Shown here one piece after another: positions 36,401-44,014 of a DNA stretch of 64,000 bases. The translations under genes were made by a program, and so were the position numbers. The notes beneath the pieces were generated by a model, which saw nothing but the letters and a program-made list of their open reading frames with translations, had not been told where the DNA came from and ran no database searches. The stretch lies in NCBI RefSeq assembly GCF_014205015.1, contig NZ_JACHMO010000001.1, positions 3,224,001-3,288,000 on the forward strand, given 5' to 3'. Within the stretch, counting starts at the first letter, position 1. Each line of letters begins with the position of its first letter. Source of the DNA: Saccharothrix ecbatanensis (lineage in GTDB: Bacteria > Actinomycetota > Actinomycetes > Mycobacteriales > Pseudonocardiaceae).

Positions 36401-36683
36401 CCGCCTCGCAGGCGGGTATGCCGAAGAAACCGGGGTCGAACTCCTCGATGTCGTCGAGGAAGGAGCCGCTGCGCAAGGCGGCCGAGTCCGCGAGGTCGGC
36501 CGGGACCACGCGCTCGGTGTCCGACCATCTCGCGCCGGGATCCGAGCCGATCACGGCGTCGCGCCGGTCCAGCAGCAACTGCCACAGCCCAGCCGCCGAC
36601 GTTACCCCGCCCGGTGTCCTGCACGCCGTGCCGATGATCGCCACCGGCGTCTGCCGCGAGGTGCCTGGAATGTTTTCGTCCAT
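30498..36683 (-). CDS. Single-module fully reducing type I polyketide synthase (KS-AT-DH-ER-KR-ACP)
   Basis: A 2061-residue PKS. KS, residues about 13-430: catalytic Cys in VDGACASSL (near 177) and His in EAHGTGT and KTNVGHPESAAG. AT, about 540-850: GHSMGEAAAA (near 623); the specificity region reads VVAAHSPQVEP, nearer to the xASH of methylmalonyl types than to HAFH. DH: HTLHGTPLVPGA and HPVLFDGC. ER: LVHSAAGGTGLAAIE (near 1525). KR: YIVTGGTRGLGLEAA (near 1731) and the Tyr in NPGQANYAAA. ACP: LGLDSLLA (near 2018). No methyltransferase or thioesterase. The layout equals iterative mycocerosic-acid-type synthases, which make branched saturated acyl chains. AAAGGAAA precedes the ATG at 36683. 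Release must depend on another enzyme. Confidence 0.93.
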   Translation of the reverse strand: MDENIPGTSRQTPVAIIGTACRTPGGVTSAAGLWQLLLDRRDAVIGSDPGARWSDTERVVPADLADSAALRSGSFLDDIEEFDPGFFGIPACEAASVDPQHRLLMETTWEALEDSNIPPRSLAGSRTGMFIGISGADYAKRFTLADFNVYHGISAVPSGAPGRISYILDVNGPSLAVDGACASSLIAVHLACRSLHNGESDLALAGGATVQLEWGGLIGFARAGALSSRGRCAAFDESADGFVRGEGCGMVVLKRLADARRDGDHVLAVVSGTAINHAGRVQGITQPSRAAQREVIKAALRSAGVTPGDIGYVEAHGTGTAVGDPIEFAALSDTYGRSGEPCALGSLKTNVGHPESAAGVLGLIKAALAVQRGTIPANLHFTRWNPRIDADGTRFFVPTGTTTWDSPDRPRRAGVSAFGVTGANAHAIVEQAPPAPTPVHRPPTRPDRVAVYPVSAASPGGLAATARRLAEHVEAATDPLADVAHTLAAHRSHLSSRACVVARDREGLVGALRELAGGQDHPDVVAGATTDPGMPVWVFSGHGSQWAGMARDLLDHDPAFTRAVDRLDAVAGAEGVPVRRLLASGEHPERMDLVQPMVFTVQTALAEMWRDRGLRPAAVVGHSMGEAAAAVAAGILTPEEGMRITLARSSLLQRVAGGCMAVVALPVEQVEAEIADVTGVSVAVVTAPASTVVAGDGPAVADLLRRWQDRGVFCKQIAVVVAAHSPQVEPILDEIAARTSWLSGAPATAPFYSTALGSREQVVFDSAYWARNLRAPVRFDLACRALLEDGHRVFLELSPHPLLTQAVEENAQAVGVPVVTTGSLVRDLDGHEAMCRAAAALHVAGVPVDLVAVNGGGARTTLPPTAFDRSPYWQEHEHRARGTAAHMWLGERSAVPDPDAEDGTRHVWSADLGTDRVDWLSQHTLHGTPLVPGAAYVELVLAASTAVLDCPLDEIRLTDVRFERMLPQAASVPLQVAATKSGRRVNFEIVQRAGAGWDRVAAATATRDEGSVDVRPALRVPDAPAASDDLYAAFRRIGLDTGPVFHSITATTDDGVTRLDVPVDAEIRTGAPRIHPVLFDGCVLSVAACLVRGREADDGGPWLPTAIGDVVLPADPGRITWVRAEACDDGTTAIGRADLYDEAGEWVGALEDVTLVRNTRTSTVHARLDSRLFEISWSQLPLPEQPVTSRTGDWVVVGEPGDHDGIADRVAAALAATGLRVTVQRDTAAVPEPGAAAVVWCATGDLDDLDRVTNVTALLREHGRHTSPTRLWLVSRNARPVLDDDRVDPGVCALGGLLRVAGVEQPESAVSWIDGDTGTAEDLADVVAELTTGTPEPEVAWRAGQRHVARLARAPLTARPPQGNREVDAVVGEDEFTLRAHPDGGLDLLRLVATDEPLPAPGPGQVLVRPQACTVHFREVLIALGIYPTDDGVPPALGSDAAGVVLAVGDGVDDLEPGDLVTSVITDGSGSMGSHCLARADLTARVPDGFDPVDIVASVLTYVTAWHSLHDLARLREGETVLVHSAAGGTGLAAIEVARLLGAVVIGTAGTEAKRRYLHEHGVEHVFDSRALDFAEQVREVTGGRGVDVVLNSLTGAAMRASLDLLAPTGRFVEIGKRDLYDGARVDLGTFRHGNTYTALDLVLTANEQPAVFRAAMLRVLDEIAAGALPLLPARVVPLTAAPEAFRALASGDLIGRIALTFPAVGQRIRVHAPTPENVVREGAAYIVTGGTRGLGLEAARWLAEAGAGRVVLGGRGDLAPDAATVLDAVAATGCEVEVVRGDVTDPETARRLVAAAGAELRGVLHTAVVLDDAPLTAMTPDKLARVWHPKVTGLLNLHHATEGLPLDWFVVFSSMSAVLGNPGQANYAAAGCWVDAFARWRRDRGLPTLSVDWGAWGEAGRATDFAVRGFDTLSTSDGFAALTALLRHQRVNTGVFDYQPELLYRAFPHALDSPLLAELGTGEATRRDDTPLDLRGRQPGPARARMVEQAVVDALATLLGTQPSAVAAHAKFTDLGLDSLLAVAFTRRLHVDLDVVLTPAEVWAHPSPAELASHIDSSLG

Positions 36684-36787
36684 GCCATTTTCCTTTCGTG
36701 GCCTTCGGTTTCGGGTGGGAACAACGGGGGGTGACTCACCGTGGGTTCGTCGCGGGCGCGCCACGTGGGAGATTGCCGTGGCCGGAC

Positions 36788-37984
36788 TCAGGCGAAGAAC
36801 TTGAGCGCCTTGAGGGCCGTGCGTGCGATCGGCGTGCCCAGCAGTGCCGGGATAGTGGTTTCTCCGCCAAGGTACGAGTCGAGCCCACGCCACGCCACGG
36901 GCGTGGCGGTCAGCGCGGTGTGGAACAGGGTGGGGCGCTTCGAGAACACGTCCATGACGTCACGGGAGGCCCGCATCTCGACCTCCAGGATGGAGCGGAC
37001 CGCGCCGGTGTAGGCGGCAAGCGCCCGTTCCAGGTCCGCCTGCTGCGACGCTCTCGCGATGCCCGCTGCCGCGTCGCCTGCCCACAGGCCCGAGCGCAGC
37101 GCGAAGGAAATCCCTTCCCTGGACCACGGATCGCACAACCCGGCGGCGTCACCGGCCACGATCGTGCGGCCACGCGCCAGCGGCGACCCGGGGTGGCGGC
37201 ACCTCGTGAGGTGGCCGGTGTCGTGCAGCGGAGTCCGGTCCGCCAAGCGATGGCGTTCCAGGAACTCCCGCATGTACGCCTTCGTCGCCTCGCCCTGGCC
37301 GCGAGCGGCGACCACACCGGCCGTGCAGATGTCGCCCTTGGGGAAGACCCACCCGAACGAACCGGGCAGCGGCCCCCACTCCATCAGCATCCGGCCGCGC
37401 CACGCCGCCGCGTCACGCGGATCGACCGGCACCTCGACCTCGAGCGCCAAGTCCACCTGCTCGCAGCGCACCCCGACGTGGCGGCCCACCCGACTGGCGC
37501 TGCCGTCCGCGCCCACCACCGCGCGTGCGCGGATCCGCTCGCCGCCACCGGTGCGCACGACGACCTCGCCCGGCACGTCCTCCAGCGCCGCCACGGCGGT
37601 CCGGTCCCGCACCACGGCACCGGCTTCGGCCGCGGCCTTGGTGAGCGCCGCGTCCAGCTCGTCGCGGAACACCATCCTGCACCGGACTGCCGCGGTGGAG
37701 CCGAAGGTGCGCTCACGGCGCCCCCGCAGCCCGAACGTGATCGACTCGACCTCGTCGCGGATCGTGACGCCGAGGTCTGCCGGCAGGAACGCCTGCGAAC
37801 ACCCGATCAGCCCGCCGCCGCACGTCTTGTACCGCGGCACGGCGGCACGTTCGAGCAGGAGCACGTCGCACCCCGCTTCCGCCGCTACACGGGCCGCGGT
37901 CGCGCCGGCCGGACCCGCGCCGACGACCACCACGTCCCACGGCTTCCCGTCTGATCCACCCGCTGTCATCCGATCACCGTCCAC
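36788..37984 (-). CDS. Geranylgeranyl-reductase-like FAD oxidoreductase
   Basis: A 398-residue flavoprotein. The FAD motif is WDVVVVGAGPAGATAARVAA near residue 16. The isoprenoid-reductase signature PRYKTCGGGLIG follows near residue 50. The second FAD motif is TIVAGDAAGLCDPWSREGI near residue 285. Enzymes of this group saturate prenyl chains of lipids, quinones or chlorophyll. It lies 104 bases upstream of the PKS, on the same strand as the prenyl synthase at 40246, so it probably reduces an isoprenoid made by this cluster. Start 37984 or ATG 37969. Confidence 0.88.
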   Translation of the reverse strand: MDGDRMTAGGSDGKPWDVVVVGAGPAGATAARVAAEAGCDVLLLERAAVPRYKTCGGGLIGCSQAFLPADLGVTIRDEVESITFGLRGRRERTFGSTAAVRCRMVFRDELDAALTKAAAEAGAVVRDRTAVAALEDVPGEVVVRTGGGERIRARAVVGADGSASRVGRHVGVRCEQVDLALEVEVPVDPRDAAAWRGRMLMEWGPLPGSFGWVFPKGDICTAGVVAARGQGEATKAYMREFLERHRLADRTPLHDTGHLTRCRHPGSPLARGRTIVAGDAAGLCDPWSREGISFALRSGLWAGDAAAGIARASQQADLERALAAYTGAVRSILEVEMRASRDVMDVFSKRPTLFHTALTATPVAWRGLDSYLGGETTIPALLGTPIARTALKALKFFA

Positions 37985-38284
37985 AATGGAGAGAGGGCAC
38001 GATTGGGCACCCCGAAAGGGTCACAAGCTCGTTCCGCCCGTGGTCCGGGCGATCGCCGTCACCCGCTCAACGGTCATCGGGCGATGGAAGCGGCGATCGG
38101 CTGGAACGTAACAACGACATGGAGGTCGGCGCTGAACCGACGAGGACAATGAAGCCGGTAGGGACCGGTGAATCGTCAAATCGGGAGTTCTGACATCACT
38201 CTGCGTGATGCGGAAATGTGCGGTCGAGCGCGGTCGAGCGCGGTCGTCCGGTGGCCGCGGTCCACCAGGACTACCGCCGTCAGG
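37985..38284. other. Intergenic stretch between the flavoprotein and the small secreted protein
   Basis: 300 bases with no coding frame of note. It contains a short direct repeat, CGGTCGAGCG at 38221-38230 and 38231-38240, and should hold the promoter for the flavoprotein and PKS genes. Confidence 0.35.
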
Positions 38285-38479
38285 TCATCCTCGCGGTGGG
38301 CAGTACACCGTCAGCACCGGACCGGCCGGGCTGACCACCATCACGCACGTGGCGGTGAGCACCTGGCCCGCGACTGCGTCGTAGCCCGTCCGGCCGTTCA
38401 CCGGCTCGGCGTTGGCGTGGGTGGCCGACAGCAGCAGCCCCGCTGCGACCAGACCGACCGCTCGTGTAATGCGATTCAT
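38285..38479 (-). CDS. Small secreted protein
   Basis: A 64-residue protein with a Sec signal (ITRAVGLVAAGLLLSATHANA) that leaves a mature peptide of about 40 residues: EPVNGRTGYDAVAGQVLTAT then CVMVVSPAG and a final VYCPPRG. Two cysteines may form one disulphide. AAGGAGATGAC precedes the ATG, which overlaps the stop of the ABC permease gene (ATGA), so the two are translationally coupled. The function is unknown. Confidence 0.65.
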   Translation of the reverse strand: MNRITRAVGLVAAGLLLSATHANAEPVNGRTGYDAVAGQVLTATCVMVVSPAGPVLTVYCPPRG

Positions 38480-39558
38480 GTCATCTCCTTCGTTCGCTCC
38501 ACCGCACTGTTCGCAGTGCGGGGTCTGGTGGCGCCGTCCTCCTTGGACGGCGAGGCCGCCCTGCCGCGCGAGCCGCGTGGCCGGGCAGCGGGGGGCGGCA
38601 CGGGTGCGGAACACTCCGCCGGGCATTGCGACAACTGCGTGCACAGGATGATCGGACCGGCGAGCGACCGCACCGCGAGCGACCCGTCGGCGTGACTGCT
38701 CAAGGTGACCATCGCGTGCTCCCGGACCTCCGGGGTGTGCCGGGTGTGGTCCTTGGTGCGCCGGTGGAAGGCCGCGAAGCCGATGACCGCGAACACCGCC
38801 AGCCACACCAGGCCGATCAGCGCGTGGGCTGTCGCCCCCCGGTCGGTGAACCCGGCGACGGCGCCGGCCTGCATCGCGCCGTAGGCAAGCAGGAACCTCA
38901 TCAGGTCGAGGTCCGACGCCGGGTTGGTGATCGGGTTCTGCACCATCGCGTCGACGAGGCTGATCATGATGATCACGAACATGCCGGCCAGCTCGTTGGA
39001 CACGACGAGTCCCATGACGATGCCCAGCCCGCCGTAGGTCAGCCCGCCGATGAAGAGCCCGAAGCCGAGCAACCAGGGCTGCACCGGATCCCAGAACACC
39101 GTCATCAACACGCCCGCGTACAGGGCGACCAGACCGGCCATCAGCAGCAGCCCGACCGCCTTCGCCAGCAGCAGGCACCACCTCGGGTAGCCGGCGTACA
39201 CCAGCCGTTGGTCGAAGTCGCTCGACCGGCGCATCGACGTGAACATCATGAACCCGACGATCAACGTGACCGCGTTGATGCCGCCGGTGATCATGGCCAG
39301 TTCGTTCGCGTCGACCCGCAGCGCGTTGCGCAGCACCCAGGAGTGGAAGTCGATCGGCTCCCCCGGGATGATCGAGGACACCAGGGCCAACCAGAACGGG
39401 ATGAAGAACACGACCAACCCCAGGGCCAGTCGGTTGCGGGCGTGCTGCGCGATCTCGAAGGCGATCCCCTTCAGCAACAACACGTGCCACGTCGTGCGGT
39501 CGTCGAGAGACGCCCACGCGTCCTTCACCCGTTCCGGCAACGACCGCGCTGCGGTCAC
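38476..39558 (-). CDS. ABC transporter permease subunit
   Basis: A 360-residue membrane protein with about six helices: LALGLVVFFIPFWLALVSSI, AVTLIVGFMMFTS, LLLAKAVGLLLMAGLVALYA, WLLGFGLFIGGLTYGGLGIV and others. It looks like an ABC-2-type exporter permease. The last 80 residues are a hydrophilic Arg/Pro/Ser-rich tail. It overlaps the upstream ATPase gene by four bases and the downstream small secreted gene, forming one unit. It may export the product of the PKS/isoprenoid cluster. Confidence 0.85.
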   Translation of the reverse strand: MTAARSLPERVKDAWASLDDRTTWHVLLLKGIAFEIAQHARNRLALGLVVFFIPFWLALVSSIIPGEPIDFHSWVLRNALRVDANELAMITGGINAVTLIVGFMMFTSMRRSSDFDQRLVYAGYPRWCLLLAKAVGLLLMAGLVALYAGVLMTVFWDPVQPWLLGFGLFIGGLTYGGLGIVMGLVVSNELAGMFVIIMISLVDAMVQNPITNPASDLDLMRFLLAYGAMQAGAVAGFTDRGATAHALIGLVWLAVFAVIGFAAFHRRTKDHTRHTPEVREHAMVTLSSHADGSLAVRSLAGPIILCTQLSQCPAECSAPVPPPAARPRGSRGRAASPSKEDGATRPRTANSAVERTKEMT

Positions 39559-40217
39559 GTCGCCGCCGCCTTCCTCGTCCTCGGCACGGGCAAGGGCACG
39601 GATGGCTGCTCCGCCACCACGCGGCCCGCCCGCAGTCGGGACATGCGGTCGAACCGCTCCAGGTCGTGGGCGATGTGCGAGATGACGAGCACGGACTGGC
39701 CGCGGTCGCGCAGCTCGCCGGTGATCGACCAGAACGTCAGGTAGTTGTCCCAGTCGAAGCCCTGGTACGGCTCGTCCATCAGCACGACGCCGGGGTCGTG
39801 CATCAGCGCGAGCACCAGGTTCAGCTTCTGCCGCGTGCCGCCGCTGAGGACGCCCGCCCTGGCACGCCGGTACTTGGCGAGGTCCAGTCGCTCCACCAGT
39901 TCTTCGGCGCGGTCCAGGCTGTCGAGGTGGTAGGCGCTGCGGAAGTAGCGCAGGTGCTGGTCGACGGTCAACTCGTCGTTGAGCACGATTCGCTGCGGGC
40001 AGTAGCCCAGTCGATCGCGGTGCGCGACCGAACCGCGGTCGGGTTTCAGCTCGCCCGCCAGGATCCGCAGCAGGGTCGTCTTGCCGGCGCCGTTCTCACC
40101 GATGATCCCCATGATCTCCCCTGGCCGCAGGGCGAAGTCGACGCCCTCCAGGACCCGTCTCGGACCGAACGCCTTGTGCACGTCGACCGCTTGCAAGGTG
40201 AAGTCCTCAGTGGACAC
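39555..40217 (-). CDS. ABC transporter ATP-binding subunit
   Basis: A 220-residue ATPase: Walker A GENGAGKTTLL near residue 40, Q-loop region LGYCPQRIVLN, signature LSGGTRQKLNL (a variant of LSGGQ), Walker B VVLMDEPYQGFDW, and the switch His in VLVISHIAHD. It pairs with the permease at 38476, whose start overlaps its stop. The prenyl synthase gene ends 28 bases upstream, so all three are probably one transcript. Confidence 0.92.
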   Translation of the reverse strand: MSTEDFTLQAVDVHKAFGPRRVLEGVDFALRPGEIMGIIGENGAGKTTLLRILAGELKPDRGSVAHRDRLGYCPQRIVLNDELTVDQHLRYFRSAYHLDSLDRAEELVERLDLAKYRRARAGVLSGGTRQKLNLVLALMHDPGVVLMDEPYQGFDWDNYLTFWSITGELRDRGQSVLVISHIAHDLERFDRMSRLRAGRVVAEQPSVPLPVPRTRKAAAT

Positions 40218-40245
40218 GAAGATCCTTTCTCGCGGTGCGCCGCGC

Positions 40246-41343
40246 TCAGCGGTTCCGACAGGTGGCGGCGGTCGCCAGCTCGGTCAGCGCCCGCTTGACC
40301 TCCGGCGCCACCGGCGCGACGTCCAGCACGGCCAAGGCCCGTTCCGCGCGCGAGCTGATCAGACGCTCCACATCGGCTTTAGCCCCGGTCGCCACGATCA
40401 CCTGGCGCAACCGCTGGGCCTCGTCGTGGTTCAGATCGGGTTTGCCGTGCAATGCCACGATCAGCTCGCGTTGAGCGGTCGTGGCGTGCTTCCACGCCAG
40501 GGCCATCAGCACCGTCCCCTTGCCCCTGCGCAGGTCGTCCAGATCGGACTTGCCCGTCACCTCCGGGTCCCCGAACACACCCAGCAGGTCGTCACGCAGC
40601 TGGAACGCCTCGCCGACCGGCCGCCCGTAGGCGCGGCACACGTCCAGGGTCCGCCGGTCGGCGCCACCCAGCACCGCACCGACCCGCAGCGGCAGTTCCA
40701 CGGAGTACCGCGCCGTCTTCATCCGGACGACCCGCCACGCGTCCCGCAACGGGTTGTGCGACTCCGCGGCCAGGTCGAGGTACTGGCCCGCGATCAACTC
40801 GGTGCGCATCACGTGCAGCAGCGCGGCGGCCTCGCGACGACGGCCCTCCTCCAGCGCCGCCTCGGCGAAGACCTCATCCGACCACACGCAGCACAAGTCC
40901 CCGAGCAGGACCGCCGTGCTCATACCGAACCGCTGGGCCGACCGCCAGTTCGCCGGCGCGTTGAAGTGGTCCGCCAGCATCCGGTGCACCGTCGGCTTGC
41001 CCCGGCGGACCTCCGCGGAGTCCACGACATCGCCGTGGATCAACGCGAAGGAGTGGAACAGCTCCATCGCCACCCCGACCCGCACCGCGACCTCGTCGTC
41101 GACCTGGTCGCCCGCCGCAGCCCACCCGCAGTAGAGGAACAACGGCCGCAGCCGCTTCCCGCCTTCGATGAAGTCCCGCAGAGCGTCGATCAGCGGTGGC
41201 AGGCACATGTCCGGCGCTGTGCGCACCTTGTAGTCCAGGAATCGGTCCAACGCGGTGTCCACCCGGTCGCGTACCCGGTGCAGGTCGAGCTGATGCGCCC
41301 TCGCCAGTCCGGCGCGCTGGTCGGTCAAGGTGCCGATCGTCAT
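40246..41343 (-). CDS. Trans-polyprenyl diphosphate synthase
   Basis: A 365-residue all-alpha synthase. First Asp-rich motif: LIHGDVVDSAEVRRGKPTVH, where the usual DDxxD reads GDVVD, so one aspartate of the consensus is absent. Second motif: FQLRDDLLGVFGDPEVTGK, intact. GGKRLRP in the N-terminus binds the homoallylic pyrophosphate. It should make a C15-C25 or longer prenyl diphosphate from IPP. GTGGAGGAAAC precedes the ATG. It heads the minus-strand run of ABC genes, secreted peptide, reductase and PKS, which suggests a hybrid isoprenoid-polyketide lipid. Confidence 0.92.
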   Translation of the reverse strand: MTIGTLTDQRAGLARAHQLDLHRVRDRVDTALDRFLDYKVRTAPDMCLPPLIDALRDFIEGGKRLRPLFLYCGWAAAGDQVDDEVAVRVGVAMELFHSFALIHGDVVDSAEVRRGKPTVHRMLADHFNAPANWRSAQRFGMSTAVLLGDLCCVWSDEVFAEAALEEGRRREAAALLHVMRTELIAGQYLDLAAESHNPLRDAWRVVRMKTARYSVELPLRVGAVLGGADRRTLDVCRAYGRPVGEAFQLRDDLLGVFGDPEVTGKSDLDDLRRGKGTVLMALAWKHATTAQRELIVALHGKPDLNHDEAQRLRQVIVATGAKADVERLISSRAERALAVLDVAPVAPEVKRALTELATAATCRNR

Positions 41344-41992
41344 GTTTCCTCCACTTGCATTGACTCTGCGAAAACGGCGGGGACGACGTGATGACCTGCG
41401 ACGAACCGAATCCGGGAAAGCCCTTCCCGGCAATATCCCGGACAACTCGAAAATTAACAGCACGTCCGGGAGCGCCGCAATCGCTGCACGCCCCGACTGC
41501 CCGTTCGAGTCAGTGATCCATGCGCTGAGCTGCGGTTATCGAGAACAGCCCGTCACGAGGCCGTGGCCAGCGGCGTTTTTCTCCACGCTGCGCAGCACAC
41601 CCACCGATTTCACTTGCCCACACCTACCCATCAGTGTAACGCCGGACTCCCTATCAGTATGAAAAGCGGCGTCCGCGGTTGATGAGGCGCTGGATGGTGT
41701 GGCAGTTTCGAGTCGATCCGTTTTCCCGACTTTCCGCGCGGGGCCATTCCTTCACTTCCCACACATGGGGGTCGCCATGACCGACGCCGGATCCGGGCCG
41801 CGCACCGACCCCGTACGGCGGATGACCGCCATGCCTCCCCCTGCCCGAGGACCTCCCATGACTCCCTCGGGCGTACTGCACGCATCGCTCATCACCGCCG
41901 CCACGTCGACCGACCGGCGAGGAGCGGCCCCTCACGACCCGACCACCACCTGGTGGCGGGCCGGCTACGACCACGACACGAAGGAGTTCCTC
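41344..41992. other. Divergent intergenic region of about 650 bases
   Basis: Between the prenyl synthase (minus) and a small secreted protein (plus). The part near 41440-41660 has lower GC. A plus-strand frame from 41699 runs into the secreted gene but lacks coding character before 41993. Promoters for both sides should lie here. No operator or RNA element was recognised. Confidence 0.35.
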
Positions 41993-42268
41993 ATGAAACG
42001 TGCTGCGACCTTCCTCGCCGCGGCAGCCGCCTTGGCGCTGTCCGCGGTGTTCTCCGCCGGAACTGCGTCGGCGACGACCTCGGCGGCGACCTCGGCGGCG
42101 AACGAACCCACCACCGTCGACACACCGGAAGACGATCACGAGTGGGAGCGCTACCGGGACTACCCGAACTACCTCCTGTGCGAGAGCACCGGCGCCACCG
42201 GCGTCGTCCTCGGCCGCTGGGACGACTGGTGGTGCGACGACGACGACGTCCTGTGGGTCAAGAGGTGA
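41993..42268 (+). CDS. Small secreted acidic protein
   Basis: A 91-residue precursor. The Sec signal is KRAATFLAAAAALALSAVFS, ending at TASA. The mature part is acidic and aromatic, with YPNYLLCESTGATGVVLGRW then DDWWCDDDDVLWVKR. Two cysteines about 22 residues apart could form a disulphide. GAAGGAGTTCCTC precedes the ATG. A strong terminator follows at 42283. The function is unknown; similar short secreted peptides are common in actinomycetes. Confidence 0.7.
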   Translation: MKRAATFLAAAAALALSAVFSAGTASATTSAATSAANEPTTVDTPEDDHEWERYRDYPNYLLCESTGATGVVLGRWDDWWCDDDDVLWVKR

Positions 42269-42282
42269 TGTGACCTGACGTC

Positions 42283-42327
42283 CTGACACCCCACCCATCG
42301 ACCGCGAATCGGTGGGTGGGGTGTCAG
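42283..42327 (+). terminator. 15-bp perfect stem-loop terminator
   Basis: Arms 42283-42297 (CTGACACCCCACCCA) and 42313-42327 are exact reverse complements around a 15-base loop. It starts 15 bases after the stop of the small secreted gene. Confidence 0.85.
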
Positions 42328-42417
42328 CGGTGTGGTCCGCTGCTTTCCGGCGGCTGCTGATCCGCACCGACGCCGCCCACGGGTTCGTCGACTGGCTGCA
42401 CGCAAGGAGATTGGGCT

Positions 42418-42606
42418 ACGGCGTAGGAAACGGCGGGTCTCGTGGGCGAGTCGGTCAGCGTTGGCGTCGAGCCAGATCCGGACGGCTTTGCCGCGGTGGA
42501 CCGGGCGCCGGTCGCACCGAGACCCGAACATCTCAGCAGCCTGCCGATAGCCCCTCCACCTACCCGACCTCCAGCGCTGCCACCACCCGCAACCGCAGCA
42601 CCTCAG
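42418..42606 (-). mobile_element. Internally deleted IS630-type transposase remnant
   Basis: Three pieces of the transposase intact at 47674 are joined: the N-terminal LRLRVVAALE region (in another frame), GYRQAAEMF, then DRRPVHRGKAVRIWL and RLAHETRRFLRR from the C-terminal half. Most of the catalytic core is missing. A relic of a related but not identical element. Confidence 0.75.
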
Positions 42607-42628
42607 GGGCCACGGGCAGGCGGACACG

Positions 42629-42877
42629 GTGGAGCAACCGGACACCGCCGCGGCGGCCGAGGACGAGCCGCAGCACACCATGTTCACCGAGCACCCCGAC
42701 GCCGACCGCGTGATGCTGCCCCGCCCGCACGCCGATCTGCGCCTGCCCTACGACCAGGTGCTGTACGCGCGCCGGACCCACCGTGACCTCACCGACGACC
42801 CGGTGCCGCTGTCGACCCTGGCCACCCTGCTCTCGACGGTGTTCGGCCCGACCCAGAACCCGCACCAGACCTCGTAA
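42629..42877 (+). pseudogene. SagB-type nitroreductase fragment
   Basis: 82 residues containing YDQVLYARRTHRDLTDDPVP followed by LSTLATLLSTVFGPTQ, the conserved start of SagB-like FMN dehydrogenases that oxidise azoline rings in peptide natural products. The frame stops soon after, and the rest of the domain (about 150 residues) is gone. It lies directly against the IS remnant. No cyclodehydratase or precursor peptide gene is nearby. Confidence 0.6.
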
Positions 42878-43132
42878 CCGCCGCCGGGCGCCGGCACGAC
42901 CTGCCCGGCGATCACCACGGTCCAACGCGAACGAGCGGCGGCGAACGGCGTAAGGCGGGATGGCCGCGGTCGGACAGCGTGATGACTTGCGACAGCCGGG
43001 GTCATTCCCCGGCGGGTACGACGCCCTGTCCTCGTTTCTTCCGTTTCGACGCGCGCGTCGGACTCGACCAGAACGTGTGTGCCGGCTGGACGCCCCGTCG
43101 GACACGTTGAACCTGTGGCTGCCGCGGTCCGC

Positions 43133-44014
43133 TCAGGTCCGCGGCGCCACCCTCGACAGAGCCTGGACGGGTGACTCGTTCCGGTGCAGTGCCGCGACGA
43201 CAACGGACTCGGCGAGCGCTGCCAGCTCCTGTCGGCTCGCCGACGAGCGGGCGGGCAGGTCGGGCATCACCTCCAGCTCGATGACCAGGTCGCGCATCGC
43301 GCACACGCGGCGCATCGAATCCCAGAACTCCACCTCGCCGACGAGCGCCGGGGCGCTGGTCGGGTGCCCGCCGGTCAGGAAGCGCAGCGCTACCGGGCGC
43401 ACGGCGGCTCCGGCGTCCAAGGCCGCCTGGAACGGAGCGTGGCGGAAGTGACCGGTGTCCACGCCGCATCGGGTGGTCCCTTCGGGGAACACCGTCACGG
43501 CGCTGCCGTCGCGCAGTATCCCGGCGAGCCGGGCGACGGTGCCGGGCAGCGCTGACAGCCGTGTGCGGTCGATGAAGACCGTGCCCGCCGCCGCGGCGAT
43601 CCAGCCGAGCAGCGGCCAGCCGCGGACGTCCACGTTGGCCAGCATGGTCGTCGGCCGCACGGCGTTGAGCGCGATCACGTCCAGCCACGAGCGGTGGTTG
43701 CACACCACGAGCAGGCGCTGCCACCGCGCGGGCTGCTCGCCGCGCACCACGAGCCGAATGCCCATGGCCCGCAGGGCGAGGCGGGACCACGCACGGTCGA
43801 CCGCCCGGCGCGTTCGGTGGCCCAGCGCGGGGTAGAGCAGCGAGATCAGGATCCGCAGGGCGATCATCGCCGCGGTGGCCGTCAACCGCACCGTCGACCG
43901 CGCCGCCCCGATTCCCGGGTGCTCGTGCGGACAGGGCAGGCAGTGCGCGCCGCAGGGGGAGGCGGGCATCCAGGGGTGACTGGCCGGCCGCGTGAACACC
44001 GCGTCCTCGTGCAT
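43133..44014 (-). CDS. 1-acyl-glycerol-3-phosphate/lyso-ornithine-lipid acyltransferase (PlsC/OlsA-like)
   Basis: A 293-residue acyltransferase. Acceptor/catalytic motif NHRSWLDVIAL (NHxxxxD), then FPEGTTRCG, the third conserved block. A hydrophobic N-terminal helix (ATAAMIALRILISLLYPALG) suggests membrane association. The N-terminal 40 residues carry a Cys/His-rich segment (HPGIG preceded by CGAHCLPCPHEH) that is unusual for the family and might bind metal. Its ATG overlaps the stop of the GNAT-type gene upstream (TGATG). With that gene it forms the two-step OlsB-OlsA pathway for ornithine lipids, by analogy. Confidence 0.85.
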   Translation of the reverse strand: MHEDAVFTRPASHPWMPASPCGAHCLPCPHEHPGIGAARSTVRLTATAAMIALRILISLLYPALGHRTRRAVDRAWSRLALRAMGIRLVVRGEQPARWQRLLVVCNHRSWLDVIALNAVRPTTMLANVDVRGWPLLGWIAAAAGTVFIDRTRLSALPGTVARLAGILRDGSAVTVFPEGTTRCGVDTGHFRHAPFQAALDAGAAVRPVALRFLTGGHPTSAPALVGEVEFWDSMRRVCAMRDLVIELEVMPDLPARSSASRQELAALAESVVVAALHRNESPVQALSRVAPRT

